Source: Saitoella complicata NRRL Y-17804 (Eukaryota; Ascomycota; Saitoellomycetes; Saitoellales; Saitoellaceae). From it: a stretch of DNA of 64,000 nucleotides. Each line of letters begins with the position of its first letter. The first letter of the stretch is position 1. The DNA is taken from the NCBI RefSeq assembly GCF_001661265.1, contig NW_017566992.1:298488-362487 (forward strand). Reading direction: 5' to 3'. The notes below the pieces were generated by a model. It was not told where the DNA came from. It did no database searches and saw only the letters and a list, made by a program, of their open reading frames with translations. Position numbers and translations under genes: made by a program. Positions 31,201-44,070 of this stretch are shown here, piece by piece.

Positions 31201-34200
31201 TGACTTCAAACTTGGGTCACCTGAATAACACTGTTGTATGGAGTGACGGAGAAGAATCGGGTACATCCTGTTGTGCTCAAGGAGGTTTGAAAGGGCGCGG
31301 CAACCAATCTTATAGATGCGCTCGCTGCTGCTTGCGAATACTGCATCAATCCAGCGATATAGAGCGCTGACGTCAAACGAGATGACCATTCTGTCGGATC
31401 CAGCCTCAGGAAGGATAGGGCCGGCACAAAGGGTCGCCATGCAGTTCAGAGCTGCATACTCGACATTTCCCTTTTCGATCTCTACTGAAGTCATTAGAGC
31501 ACCTCGGTCTCGGACAGCCCGGTTTTGCTCCACGATGGTGGCTCGCATCCTTTCATCTCGTTGTCGCGCTAGAGCACCATACTGGCCCAGGCCGCACCAT
31601 TCTTCTACCAGTCGAAAACATGATAGTCTGCCGTCGAATGGGAACCACTCAGAAGGGTCAGGGGTCTTCAGTATACCCTCGTAAAGGCTCTCCATGAGGT
31701 TGCAGAAGTATCTTCGCAACCGTTGGTACTCCCAATCAACTTGGATTTCAGGCTCTTCGAGGAAAGCCTTCATGTCTCTGCTGAAATCAAATAGCGCCCG
31801 CAGAATGGTGATATCTTTAAGCACGTTCGCATCTTGCAAAAAATGTGACGTGAGCTGAAAGATATGAGTTACTTCAGTTCGCACTCTATCGCGCGTTTTA
31901 TCACGACGGGTAGCCATATGTGTCTTTGAGCTATAGCCCTTACGCGCGTCTTCTTGGGGATGCATAGTCTTCTGAACTTGTGATGATAAGACCTCGGTCA
32001 ACACGGGGTAAAGATTCACATTGATGCAGCCGAAGCCCGTTACCACAGCATCACGGATTGCGACGTTCTCTGCCTTCAGCAAAGGAGCAATCAACTCAAA
32101 CAATGCCCGCGCTGAGATGATTTTGTCGTAGGTAGGCGGAGAAGAGTTAGATGACTTTTGTCGCCAATGCCCCATAACAGATGGCTTCTTGGATTGCACT
32201 TGTTCATCCGTAAGAGTCAATGTCGCGCAAGCTACAACCAAGTACAACTTCCACTGCTCAACTTGCCCCTCAGGAGACGTGATCTCCCTTGTGTGCTTAG
32301 GCAAGAGATCAAACGGCCCAGCTGTTGGATTACGAGCCAGCTGCGAATTTCTGACAATCATGTCCTGCATTGACCGCAAGCGAGTGCATACACTGTTCCG
32401 ACACAGTACGGTGGCCATCGGCAGCCTCTGAAAGCACTCCTGAATCAATCGTGGGAACGCTCGCAGCCACAGTGCAGTATCAATACCGTTATCCCCCTCG
32501 GCAAGTTTCACCAAAATGCCGTCTCTTGCTTTCCCGTGCTGGAACTTATGTAGACGGCTTTGTTCTGCAACGGATAGCGTTTCCCGGTTGAATTGCAGTA
32601 TAAAGGAGGATCCACGGTCCAATAGGTCAATCACCCGGTTGAATGAACCTAGACTGGGAGTTTGAGGTGTTGCTGGAGAATGTTGCGTAATAGGTGACGA
32701 CGCATCATTGGTAGCACCCAATGCCTCATCGAATTCCAAGATCAACCGCAAAATCTGGATTGCATACCGACGGACCATCCGTGATTGGCTACACAAGAAG
32801 AACAGGCCATGCGATTCAGTCTCTTCAATCAACGTCCAAACATTGGTCATGCCCATGCCATCGCTTCGTGCAGTATCGTCTGTAGAAGGAGTAGACGGCA
32901 TCGCACCATCGACGGCAGCCGGAGAGTTCGCATTAACATCCTTCGCAACATTCACTGCGCGCAATGCCTCCAGCCAAACACCGAGAAGCCTCACGTACAA
33001 CTTCAGGGAAGACTCAGTGCATTCGCCCTCCAGAGCCTTCGCGTTCGCCGACCGGGCTTCGTCATATTTGAAAAGGAATCGGGCATAACTAGTTGCGATT
33101 AGCTGTGCGTTGGTAGCCTGAGCAACACGAACTAGAGCTCTCCTAGCGGCCGATGCGACGGCCGCATCGACATGGAAAGTGCCCCTACACAGGATCTCAA
33201 TCGTTTTGGCATAGTTGCCACTCGATGACAGACATCTAGGAAGTGCATCGAACAAGGTCCGTAGAAGGTCGAAATAAGCTTGCTTGTCCCTTGTCTGGCT
33301 GATGGCAGCGGCTGAAGTGTCCACAAAGGCATTGTGAAATGAAGCAGCAATCGGGGTTCGCGGCAGAGCGCGCTCTTCAACAGCTGCCGCGTTTCCAAAG
33401 TACGAGTCGCAGAACACGGCGCTCCTGTACTGCACATTGCAAAAGAGATCATGAAACGTCCGCAGGGCTGGTGTGCTCAACAACGTCGCTTTGATAGCCT
33501 CAGATTTTGCCGCCTCGCTTTGAACATTGAATGATTCGGGAAACGGCGGAGTTGCTCCAAAATTCTGCAAATCGTTCAGAATGAGCATATATGCTCTGAT
33601 AGCCACAGCTGTTCTTTCGGGCCCGATAGCTTCAAATGTAAGTTGTGCGTTGGGCGCGGCAAGTTGATCGCCATTGATCAAAGGAAAGATTATATTCCGC
33701 AGAGCCATATCTTGGTGCTTGGCTGCCATGAACCGAATGATTTGCACGAATGGCTCCACAGAAGTATCTGAAGGGATCATGTTCCTCCGGCCAGCAGGGA
33801 ACAAAGTTTTCGATATGAACTCTAGCTTCTTGACGGTACTGTTGAGGGTTTCAGGGCATCGAAAGACATAAACCCATGTCAACCGCACGATACATTCCAA
33901 CATGATTGTCCTGAATGTTTTGTCTTTCAGGAACTTCAGATTGGCCTCGATAAGTCCAAACCAATGCTCTTGAAAGAACTCCCGTGGACTTACACAAAGC
34001 ACCGCACATGCAAGCGGAAACCCAGCACTCCAATCCTTGGTCTTCTTCGTCAGTTTAAGCGCTTTCGGGTAGATCATTTCGACTGCTTCAGCCCAAGCCG
34101 GGTAGTTGACTTCTGCCGTCGCGGAGCCTGCAATTGGCAACAGCAGCCGTGTAAGGAGGTCAGCATAGGCATGCTTGATCCTTGATCCGTCGGAATTCGC

Positions 34201-35525
34201 AAAGAACTTTGCTAAACTTGCAAGATACGCCGCAGATTCTTCCAGGTCCTCCATCGGGTAAATCTTGATCTTGAAAAAACGCATACCATGAATGACGGTC
34301 TCCACCTTTGCCACCTCTTCTTTCATTACCACCGTCTTCGCATACTTCTCCAAGTCCGCGATGAACCTATCGCTCACACTTCCGAAACGTATCTCTGACA
34401 TGCACCCCAAAAGCTCAGCAAACAGGGTCCAATTCGCCAGTTGAATCGGACTTGTAGCAATCATCTCCGGATCTGTCGTCTTCAGCTGCGTAAACACGAT
34501 CTCCTCGAGCTTATCACCAAGATCCGCACCCAATTTTTCCGCCGTCGTTTGCTTGATAACCTCGATCAACACTCGGCATAAGATGTAGATGGATACCAGA
34601 CTCCGCCGGTTCGCCAGTGTTACATTCTGCGATGGTAATAGAGATGAGGCGGTCTGGTTGCCTGTCATCGTGCCAGCCCGCTGCCTCTGCGCATCTGGCC
34701 CTTGCTGGGCCGAAGGGCCGATAGTTTGCACTGATGCCGAGGCTGCTTCGTTCTTGCTTTTCCGCCAAAACATTACAGAATCGATCACGGGCTTCGGTCT
34801 ATGTCTCGCCACATACCCCAACCCTGCCAACACCTTATCAAATGCAGGATCTGCCCCCACACCCACCAATGCCGTGATATCGGGTTCGGTATCTGCAGGA
34901 TAAGACAGGATCTGATGAAGCTTGCGTTCCGACAGTCGAACGAACTGAGTAAACAGGATGTGCAGTGCATACTCCGCAGGAGTTTTGACATCTGTTTGAC
35001 TATGCTGTCTATGGTGCAGATGTCTATGATTCGCAGCAGCGTTTCGTTGAGGCGAGGAATTGGGCGTCGAGAGCGTCGAAGGGCTTGTCAGGGTAGGGGT
35101 CGTCGGCGTAACCACGGTATCGTTATCTCGGGTTTCTGATGGCGGTAACGGGTATTGCGGCGCCATTGCTACAGAACTTCTGACTGACGAGCCATCTAGC
35201 GGAAGCGAGTGCTGCCGCTGGTGTAAACCAGTTTGTGTTTCCGATTTGTCCCTCGTGTGCACCAGCGCCGACATGGAGACTTGTCGCTCAGGCAAGCCTG
35301 GATGCTTGATATGCTTGACTCCTGGCGCAAGTCGTACATTCTGAACTGGAGCTGCTGGTGGGTGTAGCCTCTGCTCAGGGAAGTAATCTGGCCGTACCGT
35401 ACTTGCGGCGGATGATATGGAACGGATCGAACCGTTCCGCCGACTGGGCGTAGCAGGCGGACTGTTCACTGTGAGAACAATATCAATACGATGAGATCAA
35501 CGAGATGAATGCGCCGCATACCCAT
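28279..35525 (-). CDS. TAO3: cell morphogenesis protein Tao3/Mor2/Pag1 (Furry family)
   Basis: This giant scaffold belongs to the RAM/MOR pathway, which activates NDR kinases (Cbk1/Orb6) for polarised growth and septation. The frame runs 28279-35468 and covers 2396 codons. It has no ATG at its start, but a 53-nt intron (35469-35521, TTCTCACAG acceptor) joins it to a 4-nt first exon ATGG at 35522-35525, giving MVNSPPATPSRRNGSIRS and 2397 residues. The N-terminal ~150 residues are Ser/Pro/His-rich. Conserved Furry blocks follow, such as TPAEYALHILFTQFVRLSERKLHQIL and RPKPVIDSVMFWRK. Most of the rest is helical repeats. The C-terminus is Ser/Asp-rich with DFDDDDDDRSGGSGFNKSFRLEY. If the mini-exon is wrong, the next ATG is at 35274. 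Identity is secure; the 5' end is less so. Confidence 0.93.
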
Positions 35526-36093
35526 GACACAACCTCGGCGCGGCCTTAATCCGGTTCAACGACTATTGACCGGGCTATGCGAGATATATGCTACGTTGAA
35601 TCACGGTAGGTGAAGGCGATACTGGTTCAGAGGCTGTATCAGACAGGCATACCCGTCCACAAGGCGATAATCCAGGTCCTTCAGGCGGTTCTTTGGCTCG
35701 TACACGTATACTGCCCTTGTATGTATGTTGCGCCAGTGCTACGCGCTGTGTCGATCCCGGGCGCAGTCGTGGCGGGTGCGCTGCCGGCAAACGTTAACGC
35801 GCGCGCGAGTGTTCCGTCCCAGCAGGCCAGGGTGAGCGCCGGTTCGGTGATGTCTGGTCCCTAGAGGCATGGAAGATGTCGTAGGCGAAGATTCGGACCG
35901 AAAGCTTACGTCGACGTCCTGGACGCGTACCATTGTACATTCCTCCGTAATCAAAATGTCGGCCTACAGCTCCGGCACAGAGGACGTAGGCGCAGCACGT
36001 CATCCGGGGAATTCCCTCTCTGCAAAAAACCTTGGGTAAAAAAGGCCATGATTCAAGGGCAACTCGTGCGTGGCGAAACTAAACTGAAAAGCC

Positions 36094-36101
36094 GCGGCGC
36101 A
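36094..36101 (+). promoter_or_regulatory. candidate Crz1 site (CDRE) GCGGCGCA
   Basis: This matches the yeast calcineurin-dependent response element GNGGC(G/T)CA, about 510 bp before the PMC1 start. Crz1 activates PMC1 in yeast. One such match is not significant alone. Confidence 0.3.
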
Positions 36102-36373
36102 GTTCGCGATCGCTTAGCCTGCCCTGCGTAAGCGACCGTCAAAATTACCGTAAGACGAGGGCGAAGTCTTCCGGCCCAGATGTAAGCCGTTCTCGTGTCA
36201 TTGGGGGTAGGAGAGGGTCTGAAAAGCTCGAGATTGATGGGCTGGAAAGGCAGTTTTCTTACAGCAAGAGAAAGGCGTCTCATAGCACTCATAACGGACT
36301 CTAATTTGAGGATTTCGCAGGTGTCGGCCGATCGCGCGCCTGCCTGCAATTACACTCGAGTAGCGCCAAAACC

Positions 36374-36381
36374 GGGGCGCA
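36374..36381 (+). promoter_or_regulatory. candidate Crz1 site (CDRE) GGGGCGCA next to a TATA box
   Basis: A second GNGGC(G/T)CA match sits 12 bp before a TATAAA sequence at 36393-36398, about 230 bp upstream of the PMC1 start. The arrangement fits a core promoter with a proximal calcium-responsive site. It is an inference from consensus matching. Confidence 0.4.
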
Positions 36382-36609
36382 GTCATAACCTCTATAAACC
36401 GGTCCGTAGCAACAAGGACAAACCCTTTTTCAACTTCTCAACGCTTTCGTATCGATCTAGAGTCAGTAAACTGGACAACGGATCTGTATTCGCTTCAGTC
36501 ATCAACAAGCTTGTTCGGACACGTTCATCTCTGTGCTCCGTCGACGCACCTTGATATCTCGCTGCATTCTTACAGCTACAGCTTGTGAGTTTAACAGCAT
36601 ATATTCGCC

Positions 36610-39600
36610 ATGGCTGATCGCATTGAACCTGTCGATGGTTCTGAGCCTGTTCGCCAGACCAGACAACGCGCTCCTACCATTACCATTGATACGACGGTTC
36701 GTTCGCCTTCTCCTGATTGTTTTTGTGGCCAGGAGACTAATGGCTTTCACAGAACCTCGCCCCTGCAATGGAGATGTCGGAACTGAGTTCGGCTGGTGCT
36801 TCGTCACAAATTCCTCTTCTTGCTCCGCCCATCGATGGCCCTTTTATCAACGCCGTTCCCACCATTCAGGACCCAACCCACCTGTCTCCACCAGCAACCC
36901 CCACTCTCGCCCCCGGAGATGGAGGCTTTCTCGCGGTCCCCGGAAAGAATACGCCTCCCAGATCAAGATCTTCTTCTATCACGCAGTGGGAAGGCAGTAC
37001 GTTCGGCGGCAGCAGCGTTTCCGAACAAACCGCCCACAATAGCCCCGTTCAGGCACAAGAACAGTATCACAAATCTTTCACCCTGGAAGAGTCACGGCAG
37101 TTGTTGGTCGACCCAGAAACGCCTACGGAAGATTCACCTTTCGCCTTCAATGCAAAGCAGCTCGGCAAGCTCATTGATCCGAAGAACCTGGATGTGTTGC
37201 GTGCCATGGGGGGGCTTGAAGGGTTGAGGAGGGGTTTGCAGACGGATCTTCAGGGTGGTTTGAGCGTCGATGAAGTTAATGTCGGAGGTCGTGTGGGCTT
37301 GGAGGAGTGCATGAAGCTCGGTGCGTCGTCTGATGTCCCAGGAGATATCGGCAATTCGCCAGCTGTCGTTGCTGCTGGAAACCCGCAAAAGTCTGCCGAT
37401 GATGCTCCTAAGCGTGCACCAACCGTTCCCCATGCTGAGTTTGAGGGCGGGTACTTGGACCGTAAGAGAGCTTTCGGTATCAACCGTCTCCCCGAAAAGA
37501 AGGTTAAGAGCATCTTCGCGTTGATGTGGATGGCGTTGCAGGACAAGATTCTCATTATGTTGTCTATTGCTGCTGTTATCTCACTTGCTCTAGGTATCTA
37601 CCAGACTGTCGGTACTCCGACGGAGTACATTGATGGACAACCTCAAGCCAAGGTCGAGTGGGTTGAAGGTGTTGCCATCGTTGTCGCTATTCTCATCGTT
37701 ACTGTCGTCGGTGCCTTGAACGATTACCAAAAGGAACTCCAGTTCAAGAAGCTCAATGCGAAGAAGGAAGATCGTCAGATCAAGGTTATTCGCTCCGGAA
37801 AGACCGTTATGATTTCCGTCTATGATCTCATGGTCGGTGACGTTGTCCACCTGGAGCCTGGAGATATGATTCCTGTAGATGGTGTTTTCATTTCTGGACA
37901 CAATTTGAAATGTGATGAATCTGCGGCAACTGGTGAATCTGACGCCATTAAGAAGCAGGGCGCGGATGATGCTATCGCCCAGACAAACCCTGGCGAGGCT
38001 TTCTCGAACAAGCACGACCCCTTCATCCTTTCCGGTTCCAAGGTCTTGGAGGGTGTTGGTACGTACGTCGTTACTGCTGTCGGTCCTAACTCCTTCCACG
38101 GAAAGACTATGATGGCTTTGCGTCAGGAGGCTGAGGACACCCCATTGCAGGTGAAGTTGAATCGTGTCGCTGAGGGTATCGCTAAGCTTGGTGGATCCGC
38201 TGCGTTGTTGCTCTTCACCGTCCTCTTCATCCGTTTCTGTGTCAACCTTCGCGGAAGTACCGAGACTGCTGACCAGAAGGGTCAGAACTTCTTGCAGATC
38301 CTCATTGTTGCCGTTACTATTGTTGTTGTCGCCGTTCCCGAAGGTCTTCCGCTTGCCGTTACGCTTGCGTTGGCATTCGCTACTACTAGGATGTTGAAGG
38401 ACAACAACTTGGTCCGTCTTTTACGTGCTTGTGAGACTATGGGTAACGCGACTACTATTTGTTCCGACAAGACTGGCACGCTTACTCAAAATCGCATGAC
38501 CGTTGTCGCCGGTACTGTTGGATATACTTGCCGTTTCGGCCAGAAGAGGCAGGATGTCCTTGAGGAGCAGACTGGTACTGCTGAGGAGCTCGCTGAGGAG
38601 CAGAAGGAGAGGTCTCAAACTCTCAAGGGTCTCGACGACGATGTATTGAGCATGCACACCTTCTCCGAGCAGTCTCCGGACTCTGTCAAGAATCTTCTGC
38701 GCGAGTCTATCGTTATCAATTCTACAGCTTTTGAGGGTGTGGACGAGCATGGTGAGAAGGGCTTTGTCGGTTCCAAGACCGAGACGGCTCTCCTTGGATT
38801 GGCTAGGTCTTTCCTCGGTATGGGCGACGTCGGAGAGGAGCGTGCAAATGCTCAAATCGCTCAGTTGATCCCTTTCGGCAGTGAGCGTAAGTGCATGGGT
38901 GCTGTCGTGAAGTTGCCCAAGGGCGGCTACAGAATGTATGTTAAGGGTGCTTCTGAGATCTTGTTGCGTCAATGCACGAAGATCATCCAGGACCCTCTTA
39001 CCGACAATGGTTCCCTTACCACTAGTGAGCTTAATCAGGAGATCGAGGAGACTTTGCAGGAGACCATCATGCACTACGCTAACCGCTCTCTCCGTACCAT
39101 TGGTTTGGTGTACCGGGACTTCGAGCAGTGGCCTCCTAAAGACGCCAGGACTGCCCAGGATGACCCGTCTCAGGCCGAGTTTGCTGACGTGTTCAAGGAC
39201 ATGACGTTCATCTGTGTCGTTGGTATCATGGATCCTCTGCGTCCTGGTGTTGCTCAGGCCGTCATCGACTGTCAGAAGGCCGGTGTTTTCGTTCGCATGG
39301 TTACTGGTGACAACGTCGCTACTGCTCGCGCTATTGCTACCGAGTGTGGTATTTACACTGCCGGCGGTCTCGTTATGGAAGGTCCTAAGTTCCGTGCCTT
39401 GCCTCAGCATGTAATGGATCAGGTTATCCCCAGGTTGCAGGTTCTTGCGCGTTCCAGTCCGGAGGATAAACAGTTGCTCGTCAAGCGTCTTAAGGAGCTT
39501 GGCGAGACTGTTGCTGTCACTGGTGACGGTACGAACGATGGCCCTGCTTTGAAGATGGCCGATGTTGGTTTCTCCATGGGAATTGCTGGTACTGAAGTCG

Positions 39601-40946
39601 CCAAGGAGGCTTCTGCCATCATTCTAATGGACGACAACTTCGCTTCTATTGTCCGTGCGATTCTCTGGGGTCGTTGTGTCAACGATGCTGTCAAGAAGTT
39701 TTTGCAGTTCCAGTTAACTGTCAACATTACCGCTGTCTTGCTTACTTTCGTCTCCGCTGTTGCCAGTTCTGAGGGTGACTCTGTCTTGACCGCCGTTCAG
39801 CTTCTTTGGGTTAACTTGATTATGGATACCTTCGCTGCCTTGGCTCTGGCTACTGATCCTCCAGCAGATGAGATGCTCGATCGCCACCCTGACCCGAAGT
39901 CCGCTTCCCTCATTTCCTTTGATATGTGGAAGATGATCATTGGACAGGCGATCTACCAGCTTGCTGTCACGTACGTCTTGCACTTCCGTGGTAACGAGAT
40001 TCTCGGTCATCAGACAGGCAACCGCCACCAGGACCGTCAGATGGACACCATTGTCTTCAACACGTTCGTCTGGATGCAGATCTTCAACATGTTTAACAAC
40101 CGTCGTTTGGACAGGAAGTTGAATATCTTTATTGGTATCTTCAAGAACTGGTGGTTCGCTGCCATTGCGGCCATCATGATTGGAGGTCAGGTTCTGATTG
40201 TCTACGTCGGAGGTGCCGCTTTCTCCGTTGAGCGTATCACTCCCGGACAGTGGGGTCTTTGTATCATTCTTGGTCTTATCTCCATCCCTATTGGTGCGCT
40301 CGTCCGTCTCATCCCGAACGATCTCTTGCGCAAGGTTCTTCCTCTTGGACTTATTGCTCGCATGGAAAGGGCTTTGGGTATGGGAAAGAACAAGAACGCT
40401 TTCACGTCTGACAACGGCAGTGAAGTTGAATGGAACCCGGCCATCGACTCCGTCAGAGACGAGCTTTCCGTCATGAAGAGGTTGCGCGGTAAGAAGCGTC
40501 TTGGTGGTATTGGTGAGAAGAGGAGTCTTCGCTCCTTCTTCGGTAAGCACGAGGCGGACTTACCTGATGAGCAACAGCAAATGGAACAGCACACCACCCC
40601 GGATGCTGCTGGTGCTATGGACCACCCTGGACCATACCCCACCGGTGGCTTTTCTGGTCGTCAGCGTGCGACCAGGTCAAGGTCAAACTCTGCTTTCACT
40701 GCGGCGGCCTTGGTTCCCAGTCTTATCGCGTCTTCCATCGGTGCAGGATGGACTCCAGCGGGTGAGCGGGGAGAGCCTACGAAGGGTTACGCGAACGTTG
40801 ATGTCGCTACACTCGAGGGAGTTGAGCAGCACCCGGACACGGATCCTCAAAATCCTATGCCGTGGTCTGTGCCGCCCAGCCCCCGTCCGCACTCGAGATC
40901 AAGGAGTAACAGTGATATCTCTACTCCGGGACCACATCACGTCTAG
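36610..40946 (+). CDS. PMC1: P-type calcium ATPase, Pmc1/PMCA type
   Basis: This pump moves Ca2+ out of the cytosol, into the vacuole or across the plasma membrane. Exon 1 (36610-36696) encodes MADRIEPVDGSEPVRQTRQRAPTITIDTT; a 56-nt intron leads to exon 2 (36753-40946), beginning NLAPAMEMSEL. The protein has 1426 residues. P-type signatures are VPEGLPLAVTLALAFAT (about 558), CSDKTGTLTQN with the phosphorylated Asp (about 601), KGASEILL, and VTGDGTNDGPALKMADVGFSMG (about 953). About ten hydrophobic segments flank the catalytic domains, and the final block has LWVNLIMDTFAALALATDPP. Both ends are long, Ser/Pro-rich extensions; the C-terminal one (RARLG-like basic and Ser-rich) could hold regulatory phosphorylation sites. 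The donor GTTCGT is weak but the reading frame supports it. Confidence 0.95.
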
Positions 40947-41270
40947 GCGTGAAACGTAGATATTTTTCTTTTACTTTCGCAATTGGATTAATCGAGCGCT
41001 CCTGTTAGGGAGCGTCGAACACATGGCGCTTACATCATTTCTGTCTTTCATTCATTTATGTTTTTTCAGATCTTTGTGAGTTCCGTATTCAAATATGGCC
41101 GTGTGACGGCTTCCAAAATAACACCGCGTGCTTGACGCTGTGAACGTTAGGATCCTCCTGCACTGTATCCATTACCAAGCCCGATATTCTACGAACGGAC
41201 CTCACCGTAGACCGACAGAACGTATTTGTCACGATGAATTGAACAATTAACCGTGTAAGTTCGTAGTTAG
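40947..41270. other. convergent intergenic region between PMC1 and MDM1
   Basis: These 324 bp lie between two 3' ends. The region is somewhat AT-rich (for example TTTATGTTTTTTCAG near 41057) and presumably holds overlapping 3' UTRs. I see no gene. Confidence 0.5.
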
Positions 41271-44070
41271 CTATGCGTCAGTGCCATTCTCACGCGATAG
41301 AGATTCTGGAAATAGCAGCTCAAGCACATTGTCGATGATTACGCCCACTAAATGAACATTGACATGGTAGTTCTGATAGGAAACATTAGTGTGAGGCACG
41401 ACGAGCGAGTGGGAAACCTTAACCTGAAATGAAGAAAACAACCGACGGGCACCATGCACGGCGTTCTTCGAACCCACAATGCCACCCATCAACTCGGGCA
41501 AGGCCACAGCGACGAATACACTCGCCATGAGCCGTGACTCCCTCTTATCCTCCGCAGATCGCTCGGAGTCCTTCTCTGACTTTTTCAACTGCCCACCCGG
41601 CCACATACTGTCCCTCACAGTCTCCAGCACCGACAATATCGCCGTCTCATTCGCCGCGTCACCGGCTGAATCACGGACTTTTCTGTTAGCATCGAATCAG
41701 CCTATAATTGAAGTAACTCAAAATGTGAGAGGCCAACCGTTCAATGGCACCACCAAGGAATTCTGATAGGATGATAGCGAATGCACGTTCACGGATCCAG
41801 TTACTGCCTTTGCGCAGTTGGAAGGTTTCTAGGAAAAGGTTGCAAATGGGTTCGGTGAAGGGGGTTAGATGCTCTTCCAAGATATGTACGTCGGGGATTT
41901 CATCTAGTACGTCTCGCTCTGAGTCAACTGGGCTGGTGGCACCACTGAGGAAGTCGGCGAGATCCTGGCTGTTTACGACTTCTGGTATGCGAACGAGTGC
42001 CTGAAATATCGTCAGCATAACTTTGATAGAAGGAATATTAAGGGCACTCACCTGCAGATACCGCTCCAAAGCCCTCCTCCGACTCTCCAAGAAGCTCTTC
42101 TGCAACTTCAACACAACCTGCAACCTCTTCCCTGGCAAACTCAACTTCTTCACCGTCGGAAACTGCAACCTGAGTCGATTATGTAACAACACAAACTCGC
42201 TGTACCGTCGGGAGACTTCGGTGGTGACTTGGAGTGCCAAGTCGTGGTTTTGGATGAGGTACTTGGCAACAGATTCGCCGTTTTCAGCGTGGACTGTGCA
42301 GGAGAGGATTCGGACTGTCGAGGATTGGTCGCGGTCGTGGGTTACCGTGGTTTCCGTGTTATTCGTTCCATCAGATTCGAGACTGGCTGTATCGGATATT
42401 GTCGACGCCGCAAGACGATCATACTCCCCTGACGACTTGGCAGAAAAGTCAAACCTCGAAGACGCACGCGGAGAACTCACCCCAGGCAAGGGATGCCGAT
42501 CCCTCCTGATCAACGACTGATTATCGTCAATAAGGTCAAGTAGTGCCTCCTCCACAGCCGCAACAATCTCATTCTCTCCAAAAGTGCTTCCAGAGCGCGG
42601 TAATGCCGGCATCACACCCCCACCTCCATTCCCACTCTCGATCGTGGGTGTCCCATGTGCCGCAGATTTTGCGAAAGCGTCTGTACGCTGGAAGGCAGGG
42701 AAATCATTCTCCTCCATCATCTCCACAACTTGCTGTTGTAACTTCAGAATCTCAGCTCGGGCGAGTGCATACACCCCAGGTGTGGGCGCCGCCAAAGACT
42801 GTCCAACAACCTTCTTCATCTCCTTAGGAATAATACTCCCCAGAGGCCGCATCAAAGCTTCGACTTGCCTTATGTCCTCTAAATCAGAATCAGAGTATTC
42901 CATTTCGCCCACGGTGAATATTCCATCATTCTCTAACGGGTGTTTCTCGATCAAGATGTCGACGGTGAGGTAGAAATCGAGAAGGTGACTCTTCCCCCTC
43001 TTCTCCATAAACTCCACAAACCCCATCATAAATTCCGGTGACTTGAGCAACATAGCCAAATCGTGCTTATCTACCTTCACCCGCGGCTTATCGTTCGCCG
43101 CTTTTGGCCTCGACGTCGGCGGATGTTGCTCACGGTCTTCGTGTTTATCCAACGCTTTCCGAAGTTTCTTGATGCTCTTCCGATCCCGTAATGATTGCCC
43201 AACGACACGCTCAATCGTCTGGTTCCAGTAATCCGGATCAGCAAGCATATCCACGATCGGTGTCAACACCGAACACGCCAAGATTTCCCTGACGAGGATA
43301 TGCACAACCTTACTCTTCCGCTCATTCGGCGGCAGAAGGATGGGAAGTAACTTCTCTACCTTACTTCGTAGCCAGTCTTGTTGCCCGACTCTCCGTCCAC
43401 TCGCGATCGTCCCTAATGCAGCTTCATGTAACCGTCCAGGACGGTACTTCCTCGCGATGGCTTTATCAAGCTCATCAGACTCCGTCAACGCTTTCCCTCG
43501 ACTTTGACCACGTACGGCGTTTTCAGCAATTGTGAAGTCACGGAGATGATCCGTAAGGATTGGGAACAGCTTGCGGACCACGAAGCCGACCAAATCGACA
43601 GTTGTGATCTGTCTGATGAGAAGGGTGACGACGAACCGCATGGCATTTTTCGCGGCGGTAGGGAAGAGGGGGTTGGGTGCTATTCGATTAGCCCATGACT
43701 CTACAAAATCTCGAATGACAAGATCTAAGAACGTCTCAACCGAACTTGAAACGGCCGGCGATTGAGGGTACACATGGTACGGCGGTCTCCTATCCCCCTC
43801 CGCAGCCCTCTTCTCAGCCAACCTCGCTTCCCAAATATCCGGCCGCGTAAACACAAACGGCCTGGTATTCCTGAGCGGTTCCGGTCGCCTCCGTTCATAA
43901 TGCTCTCGGCATACATAACCAAAGATCGCGATGGCTGCAATGGACGTAGTGACAATGCTGATGACCGTCCCGACCACCCAGCGGATTAAGGGGTGGCCTA
44001 GTACGATGCCGACTGCGACTGCGGCAGCGACGGCCAGAAGCGCTGAGTTGACAGAGACGGAGGATTTCAT
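41271..44070 (-). CDS. MDM1: sorting nexin Mdm1 (PXA-RGS-PX-nexin C)
   Basis: Mdm1 is an ER-anchored tether at nucleus-vacuole contact sites. Four exons (42052-44070, 41718-42000, 41424-41665, 41372-41271) give 881 residues. Two N-terminal membrane helices (ALLAVAAAVAVGIVLGHPLI, TVISIVTTSIAAIAIFGYV) precede a PXA domain (SVETFLDLVIRDFVESWANRI). An RGS-like domain follows (LLKSPEFMMGFVEFMEKRGKSHLLDFYLTVDIL), then a PX domain (RRYSEFVLLHNRLRLQFPTVKKLSLPGK...LERYLQ) and nexin C (SVLETVRDSMWPGG...LLFPESL). Two of the three introns (42001-42051 and 41373-41423) are 51 nt long and free of stops, so the unspliced frame also reads through them. They are predicted from GTGAGT or GTTAAG donors, AG acceptors and the restored family alignment. 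The third intron (41666-41717) is 52 nt and essential. Confidence 0.93.

Larger units (their letters stand above)
35526..36609. promoter_or_regulatory. large divergent promoter region between TAO3 and PMC1
   Basis: This 1.08-kb stretch is the longest non-coding gap in the window and lies between two divergently transcribed genes. Several short frames exist (for example 36195-36554 on plus), but they have no recognisable content and no paired splice signals. GC-rich and low-complexity patches occur near 35790-35810. Two matches to the Crz1 calcineurin-response consensus and a TATAAA box lie toward the PMC1 side. Confidence 0.5.

Noticed and set aside
35541-35580. Possible tRNA gene (GGTTCAACG loop-like string)
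   Set aside because: No matching acceptor stem, D arm or anticodon arm could be drawn around it.
36195-36554. 119-residue frame in the TAO3-PMC1 gap
   Set aside because: It has no recognisable content and overlaps the likely PMC1 TATA box and 5' UTR.
39714-40550. Minus-strand frames (278 and 329 residues) opposite PMC1
   Set aside because: Both are low-complexity translations of the antisense of conserved membrane helices; no promoter or motif supports them.
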